Origin: Thermoleophilaceae bacterium
GTDB taxonomy: Bacteria > Actinomycetota > Thermoleophilia > Solirubrobacterales > Thermoleophilaceae
Assembly (NCBI GenBank): GCA_013812485.1
Contig: JACCTJ010000201.1
Location: 1 to 11,668, forward strand
DNA: 11,668 nucleotides
Direction: 5' to 3'
Each line of letters starts with the position of its first letter. Position 1 is the stretch's first letter. This document shows positions 7,187 to 11,668 of the stretch, in pieces. A program made the position numbers and the translations under genes. Under the pieces are notes generated by a model. That model did not search any database. It was not told where the DNA came from and worked only from the letters and a program-made list of their open reading frames with translations.

Positions 7187-8086
7187 ATGGAGACGATCGG
7201 GTTCATCGGGCTGGGAATCATGGGCGGGCCCATGGCCGACAACCTGCGGGAGGCGGACTACGAAGTGGTCGTCTACAACCGCAGCGAGGACAAGGCGGAC
7301 GATTTCGTCGAGGGGGGTGGGGAGAAGGCCTCGTCTCCGCGCGAGGCCGCCGAGAAGAGCGACGTCGTGATCACGATGCTGCCCGACTCGCCTCAGGTCG
7401 AGGAGATCGTCCTCGGCGAGGACGGGGTCGCGGAGGGGGTGAGCGAGGGCATGCTCTACATCGACATGTCGAGCATCGCGCCCGCCACCTCGCGCAAGGT
7501 GCATGAAGTGCTGGAGGAGAAGGGCGCAGACGCCGTCGACGCGCCGGTCTCGGGCGGCCAGCCCGCCGCCGAGTCGGGTGAGCTGGCGATCATGGTCGGA
7601 GGAAGCGACGACGCCGTCGAGCGCGCGCGGCCGATCCTCGAGGTGATGGGCAAGGCCGTGACCCACATCGGCCCGCCGGGCGCGGGCCAGGTGGCCAAGG
7701 CGGCCAACCAGGTGGTCGTGGCGCTCACCATCCAGGCGATCTCCGAGGCGCTGACGCTCGCGCGCAAGTCGGGCGTCGACGCGGCCAAGGTGCGCGAGGC
7801 GCTGCTCGGCGGCCTCGCTCAGAGCAAGATCCTCGAGATGCACGGGGAGCGCATGCTCGAGCACGAGTTCGACCCCGGGTTCAAGCTCTCGCTGCACCGC
7901 AAGGACCTCGCCATCGCCCTGCAGGCGGCGCGCGAGGAAGGGGTGCCGCTGCTGGCCACGGCGCAGGCGGCCGAGGTGATGAACGCCCTGATCGCCTCTG
8001 GCCACGGCGACGACGACCACGCGGTCATCGCGAGCTTCTACGAGGAGCTGGCGGGCGTGTCGGAGGGGGAGTCGGCGAAATCGTAG
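7187..8086 (+). CDS. glxR: 2-Hydroxy-3-oxopropionate (tartronate semialdehyde) reductase
   Basis: The product reduces tartronate semialdehyde to D-glycerate with NAD(P)H. It belongs to the beta-hydroxyacid dehydrogenase family and its 299 residues are the usual length. The N-terminal Rossmann domain starts with [17 protein letters not shown] (4-20), and N31-R32 at the end of the second strand suggests NADPH preference (inference). The substrate motif DAPVSGG (118-124) and the catalytic lysine K171 in [11 protein letters not shown] are intact, followed by the all-helical C-terminal domain with [14 protein letters not shown]. The ATG is 13 bp after the hyi stop, with a strong GAGGGAGGAG site overlapping that stop. 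A 3-hydroxyisobutyrate dehydrogenase reading is possible from sequence alone, but the operon context decides for GlxR. Confidence 0.9.
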   Translation: METIGFIGLGIMGGPMADNLREADYEVVVYNRSEDKADDFVEGGGEKASSPREAAEKSDVVITMLPDSPQVEEIVLGEDGVAEGVSEGMLYIDMSSIAPATSRKVHEVLEEKGADAVDAPVSGGQPAAESGELAIMVGGSDDAVERARPILEVMGKAVTHIGPPGAGQVAKAANQVVVALTIQAISEALTLARKSGVDAAKVREALLGGLAQSKILEMHGERMLEHEFDPGFKLSLHRKDLAIALQAAREEGVPLLATAQAAEVMNALIASGHGDDDHAVIASFYEELAGVSEGESAKS

Positions 8087-8088
8087 GG

Positions 8089-9657
8089 GTGCTTCGGGAT
8101 CGATGGTCGACGTTGACCCGAGGGGCGCAGGCGAAGACCGAGAACGTGGCGGGCGACGGGCTGCTCTCCGCGCTGGCGGCGATCTATCCCGCCGAGCGGA
8201 TCCTGACGAGGCCGGCTGAGCTCGCCGCCTACGAGTGCGACGCGCTGACGTCCTTTCGCGCCTCGCCGCGGGCGGTGGTGCTGGCGCAGAGCGCGGAGGA
8301 GGTGGTCGAGACGGTCCGCGCCTGCCACCGCCTCGGCGTGCCCTTCGTCGCGCGCGGCAGCGGCACGAGCCTCTCGGGCGGCTCGCTGCCGATCGCGGAG
8401 GGCATCGTGATCGCGCTGAACCGGCTCAACCGCATCCTCGAGCTCGACCCCGAGCAGCGAACCGCGGTCGTCGAGCCGGGGGCGATCAACTCGCAGGTGA
8501 CCGCGGCCGCTGCCCCCCACAACCTCTTCTACGCCCCCGACCCGTCGAGCCAGTCGATCTGCTCGATCGGCGGCAACGTCGCCTTCAACGCCGGTGGTGC
8601 GCACTGCCTCAAGCACGGCATGACCAGCAGCAGCGTGCTGGGCGCGAAGGTCGTCCTGCCCGACGGCGAGCTGGTCGAGCTCGGCGGCGAGAGCATCGAG
8701 CCGGTCGGCCCGGACTGGCTCGGCCTCTTCGTGGGCTCCGAGGGCATGTTCGGCGTCGCGCTCGAGATCACGCTGCGGCTGATGCCGAGCGCCGACGCCA
8801 CCCGCACGGTGCTGTCCGCCTACGAGAGCCTCGAGGCCGCCGGCGAGGCCGCCGCCGCGGTCGTCGCGGCGGGTCTGCTGCCGGTGGCGATGGAGATCAT
8901 GGACAAGCTCGCGATCGAGGCTGCGGAGGGCTCGGTCAAGCCGGGCTATCCGGAGGGCATCGAGGCGCTCTTGATCGTCGAGCTCGAGGGCGACCACGAG
9001 ACCGTCGACCGCGAGTTCGAACAGCTGCTCGAGGTGCTCGAGGGCGCCGGTGCGACGGAGCTGCGCGAGCCCGAGGACGACGACCAGCGCGCGCTCTACT
9101 GGGAGGGACGAAAGAGCGCCTTCTCGGCGGTCGGCTGGCTCTCGCCCGACTACATCGTCCAGGACGGCGTCGTGCCTCGCACGCGGCTCGGCGAGGCGCT
9201 CGCGGAGATCGGGCGGCTCTCCGAGGAGAACGGCATCCGCGTCGCGAACGTCTTCCACGCGGGCGACGGCAACCTACACCCGCTGATCCTCTTCAAGGGC
9301 AGCGAGGAGGGGGCCCTTCAGCGGGCGGAGGAGCTCGCGGGCGAGATCCTGCGCATGTGCATCCGGCTCGGCGGCTCGGTCACCGGCGAGCACGGGATCG
9401 CGATGGAGAAGCGCGCCTTCCTGCCTGAGATGTTCGACGAGGAGGACATCGAGGCGATGCGCCGGCTCTGGCGGGCTGTCGACCCGGGTCAGATCGCCAA
9501 CCGCGGCAAGATGTTCCTGCCCGAGGAGGAGCCCGAGCGCGCCGAGGCCGCCGATCCCGACGGGGCGCCGAGCTCGCCCGCCGTCGCCGGGACCGCCGGC
9601 CCCCCTACGGACGGCGGCTCTGAGCGACGAGGCGATGGCGAGCGCACCGAACGGTGA
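8089..9657 (+). CDS. glcD: Glycolate oxidase (dehydrogenase) subunit GlcD, FAD-linked
   Basis: This catalytic flavin subunit oxidises glycolate to glyoxylate and passes electrons on through GlcE/GlcF. The PCMH-type FAD domain (about 58-236) contains [35 protein letters not shown] and [20 protein letters not shown]. The C-terminal oxidase domain holds the metal-site motif [12 protein letters not shown] (H390, H397) and [14 protein letters not shown] (E434, H435). Length is 522 against 499 in E. coli; the excess is a Pro/Ala/Gly/Glu-rich tail from about 481 that looks disordered. GTG start 2 bp after the glxR stop, with GGAGGGGGAG upstream inside glxR. A D-lactate dehydrogenase is the main alternative, but adjacent glcE and glcF and the glyoxylate genes favour glycolate. 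Confidence 0.9.
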   Translation: MLRDRWSTLTRGAQAKTENVAGDGLLSALAAIYPAERILTRPAELAAYECDALTSFRASPRAVVLAQSAEEVVETVRACHRLGVPFVARGSGTSLSGGSLPIAEGIVIALNRLNRILELDPEQRTAVVEPGAINSQVTAAAAPHNLFYAPDPSSQSICSIGGNVAFNAGGAHCLKHGMTSSSVLGAKVVLPDGELVELGGESIEPVGPDWLGLFVGSEGMFGVALEITLRLMPSADATRTVLSAYESLEAAGEAAAAVVAAGLLPVAMEIMDKLAIEAAEGSVKPGYPEGIEALLIVELEGDHETVDREFEQLLEVLEGAGATELREPEDDDQRALYWEGRKSAFSAVGWLSPDYIVQDGVVPRTRLGEALAEIGRLSEENGIRVANVFHAGDGNLHPLILFKGSEEGALQRAEELAGEILRMCIRLGGSVTGEHGIAMEKRAFLPEMFDEEDIEAMRRLWRAVDPGQIANRGKMFLPEEEPERAEAADPDGAPSSPAVAGTAGPPTDGGSERRGDGERTER

Positions 9658-10739
9658 GCGCGAGCCTGCGAGCCGACGCGATCGAGGAGGCCCAGGCGGC
9701 GCTCCGCGGGCACGAGCGCGTGCTGGCCCGCGGCGGTGGCACGAAGCCCGCGCTGTCGAGCCCGCCTGAGGGCACGGTCACCCTCGACGTGTCCGGGCTC
9801 ACGGGGATCGAGGACTACGACCCCGAGGAGCTCACCTTCACCGCCCGCGCGGGCACCCCCCTGGGCGAGATCGAGGACGCGCTGGCCGAGAACGGCCAGT
9901 ACCTCCCGTTCGACCCGCCGCTGGTCGCCGCCGGCGCGACGCTCGGCGGCGCGGTGGCGGCGGGCACCTCGGGTCCGCTGCGCTACCGCGGCGGCGGGGT
10001 CAGGGACTTCATCCTCGGCGTGCGCTTCCTCGACGGCGAGGGCAGGATCGTGCGCGCCGGCGGGCGGGTCGTCAAGAACGCGGCCGGCTTCGACCTCTCG
10101 AAGCTGATGGTGGGAAGCGCCGGACGCCTCGGCGTGATGGTTGAGCTCTCGTTCAAGGTCTTCCCCCAGCCGCAGGCGTGGGCGACGCTGACCGTCGACT
10201 GCGCCGGCCTCGACGAGGCGCTCGCGCTGATCGGAGCGCTCGCTACCGCTCCGTTCGATCTGGAGGCGCTCGACCTCGAGCCGCCCGGGCGGCTGTGGCT
10301 GCGCCTGGCGGGCCTAGCCGACGCGATGCCGGAGCGGCTCGAGCGGCTGGAGGGCATCCTCGAGCGGTCGGGGGAGCGACTCGAGGGCGAGCAGGAGGGC
10401 GCCGTGTGGAGCGAGGTCCGCGACTTCGCCTGGGTGGTGCAGGACGCGGCGATCGTGAAGGTGGCGCTCGTCCCGAAGCGGGTGCGTGAGCTCGAGGCGA
10501 AGCTCGAGCCGCTCGCAGTCGAGCGCCGCTACGGCGCCGGCGCCAACATCGCTTGGCTGGCCTGGCCCGGGGAGCGGGCGGCGCAGGAGCTCGACGACCT
10601 GCTGCGCTCGCTCGGCCTCGCCGGCGTCTTCCTCACCGGCTCACCTGCGAGGCCGATGGTCGGCACCCACCGCGGCGGCGCCTTCGCCCAGCGGGTGAAG
10701 TCGGCTCTCGATCCCTCAGGCCGGTTCCCGGAGGTATAG
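9654..10739 (+). CDS. glcE: Glycolate oxidase subunit GlcE, FAD-binding
   Basis: This second flavin subunit of the glycolate dehydrogenase complex has 361 residues, compared with 350 in E. coli. It is a PCMH-type FAD protein lacking the GlcD C-terminal metal motif. Visible landmarks are [10 protein letters not shown] (25-34), [20 protein letters not shown] (97-116) and [10 protein letters not shown], then [20 protein letters not shown] (136-155) and [13 protein letters not shown], all matching GlcE closely. The GTG start overlaps the glcD stop by 4 bp (GTGA), so translation is probably coupled to glcD, consistent with 1:1 subunits. The stop is TAG. No frameshift is seen. It would sit with GlcD and GlcF at the cytoplasmic face of the membrane, as known for the E. 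coli complex. Confidence 0.92.
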   Translation: MSASLRADAIEEAQAALRGHERVLARGGGTKPALSSPPEGTVTLDVSGLTGIEDYDPEELTFTARAGTPLGEIEDALAENGQYLPFDPPLVAAGATLGGAVAAGTSGPLRYRGGGVRDFILGVRFLDGEGRIVRAGGRVVKNAAGFDLSKLMVGSAGRLGVMVELSFKVFPQPQAWATLTVDCAGLDEALALIGALATAPFDLEALDLEPPGRLWLRLAGLADAMPERLERLEGILERSGERLEGEQEGAVWSEVRDFAWVVQDAAIVKVALVPKRVRELEAKLEPLAVERRYGAGANIAWLAWPGERAAQELDDLLRSLGLAGVFLTGSPARPMVGTHRGGAFAQRVKSALDPSGRFPEV

Positions 10740-10819
10740 GCAGGAGCGGCGCGGCCGGTAGAGTGCAGTGTCGCTCCCCGGTCCAGGTCGTCCTCCGGCG
10801 ATCGACGGTCAGCCTCCCA

Positions 10820-11668
10820 GTGCTCCACGAGATCAAGACCCACCAGCACGAGCCGCAGGCGGAGGAGATGGCGGCTGCCATAGAGCAGTGCATCCACTGC
10901 GGCTTCTGCCTGCCCACGTGTCCCACCCACGTCGTGCTCGGGGAGGAGATGGATTCGCCCCGGGGGCGCATCTTCCTGATGAAGGAGGTGCTCGAAGGCT
11001 CCCTGGAGGTCGAGGAGGCCGCGCCCTTCATCGACTGTTGCGTGGGCTGTGACGCCTGTGTCACAGCCTGCCCCTCGGGGGTTCGCTATGACGAGCTCAT
11101 CACGCCCTACAGAGCGCACGCCGAGGAGCGCCGGGAGCGCACCGCGCGCGACCGTCTGCTGCGCTGGGTCCTCGCCGAGACGCTGCCCCATCCGCGTCGC
11201 TTTCGGGCCGCGGCTCGGCTGGGAGGCCTCGCGCGACCGCTCAGGCGGCTGGCACGGGGGCGCGCCGCCGCGATGCTGAACCTGCTCCCGGACACGCTGC
11301 CCAAGCCGCGGCCGCTGCCCGAGCTTCATCCCGCCGAAGGCGAGCGGCGCGCGCGCGTCGCCCTGCTCGCCGGCTGCGCCCAGCAGGTGCTCGCCCCGGA
11401 GATCAACTGGGCGACGCTCAGGGTGCTGGCGTCAAACGGAGTGGAGGTGGCGATCCCGCCCGGCCAGGGCTGCTGCGGCGCGCTCCTCATGCACAGCGGA
11501 CAGTCCGAGCGCGCCAAGGCCCACGCCCGCCGGAACTTCGGCGCGTTTCCGAGCGATGTGGACGCCGTCGTGACCAACGCCGCGGGCTGCGGCGCCGGGA
11601 TGCGCGAGTACGGGCTCCTGTTCAAGGGCTCGGACGAGGAGCAGCAGGCGCGGGCGCTGGCCGAGCGC
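10820..11668 (+). CDS. glcF: Glycolate oxidase iron-sulfur subunit GlcF (3' end outside window)
   Basis: This electron-transfer subunit would take electrons from GlcD/GlcE toward the quinone pool. Two 4Fe-4S motifs lie near the N terminus: [12 protein letters not shown] (C24, C27, C30, C34) and [12 protein letters not shown] (C74, C77, C80, C84). The CCG-type cysteine-rich domain follows, with [31 protein letters not shown] and [29 protein letters not shown] matches E. coli GlcF well. The frame is open to the window edge: 283 codons, against roughly 400 for the family. Start choice is uncertain: GTG 10820 gives a length near the family N terminus, while GTG 10763 adds 19 residues; neither has a strong ribosome binding site. 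The roughly 80-bp gap to glcE is the widest in the operon. Confidence 0.9.
   Translation, partial: MLHEIKTHQHEPQAEEMAAAIEQCIHCGFCLPTCPTHVVLGEEMDSPRGRIFLMKEVLEGSLEVEEAAPFIDCCVGCDACVTACPSGVRYDELITPYRAHAEERRERTARDRLLRWVLAETLPHPRRFRAAARLGGLARPLRRLARGRAAAMLNLLPDTLPKPRPLPELHPAEGERRARVALLAGCAQQVLAPEINWATLRVLASNGVEVAIPPGQGCCGALLMHSGQSERAKAHARRNFGAFPSDVDAVVTNAAGCGAGMREYGLLFKGSDEEQQARALAER

Noticed and set aside
5605..7242. Long open frame on the minus strand opposite gcl and hyi
   Set aside because: It is a by-product of GC-rich third positions. The translation is low in family motifs and rich in His, Val, Leu and Arg, while the plus strand encodes two well-recognised enzymes.
6821..9258. Long minus-strand open frames opposite glxR and glcD
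   Set aside because: They lie antisense to conserved catalytic genes, have Arg/Ala/His-rich translations without motifs, and lack ribosome binding sites.
1..11668. CRISPR array
   Set aside because: No regularly spaced repeats with unique spacers. The only tandem repeat is the two-copy IS21 end.

Overview
The DNA is very GC-rich, gene-dense and rich in GTG starts, and the GC bias at third codon positions fits a high-GC actinobacterium. The strongly acidic, lysine-poor proteins (for example Hyi) suggest a lineage such as Thermoleophilia, Rubrobacteria or Nitriliruptoria, possibly salt-adapted. This placement is inference; no rRNA or marker gene is present.

The window has two contrasting halves. 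Bases 1-3553 are an accessory, decayed region. First comes a 5'-truncated type III restriction-like DEAD/DEAH helicase broken by two +1 frameshifts (1-2168). A convergent fragment of unknown function follows on the minus strand (about 2156-2702). Then come a short plus-strand piece resembling a TM0106-type RecB nuclease (about 2698-2826), a piece of an unidentified protein (about 2827-3151), and the 3' end of an IS21-family istB with the element's right terminal repeats (3152-3553). The left end and istA of the IS are missing. The block reads as a graveyard of defence-type and mobile genes joined by deletions, although assembly chimerism cannot be excluded by eye.

Bases 3554-3852 hold no gene I can recognise. 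A histidine phosphatase gene (3853-4374, minus) is divergent from a six-gene plus-strand operon, and the 231-bp divergent spacer carries a GntR-like palindrome (GCATAC-G-GTATGC).

The operon (4606 to beyond the right edge) is gcl-hyi-glxR-glcD-glcE-glcF, with gaps of 15, 13 and 2 bp, a 4-bp overlap, and about 80 bp before glcF. Together the products would take glycolate to glycerate. The GlcDEF flavin/iron-sulfur dehydrogenase oxidises glycolate to glyoxylate. Gcl condenses two glyoxylates to tartronate semialdehyde with loss of CO2, Hyi interconverts this with hydroxypyruvate, and GlxR reduces it to D-glycerate. No glycerate kinase or regulator gene lies in the window; either could lie to the right.

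The most interesting point is that this Gcl has glutamate (E57) where E. coli Gcl has its unusual valine (V51), so it appears to keep the canonical ThDP-activating residue. I see no intact novel system in the window.
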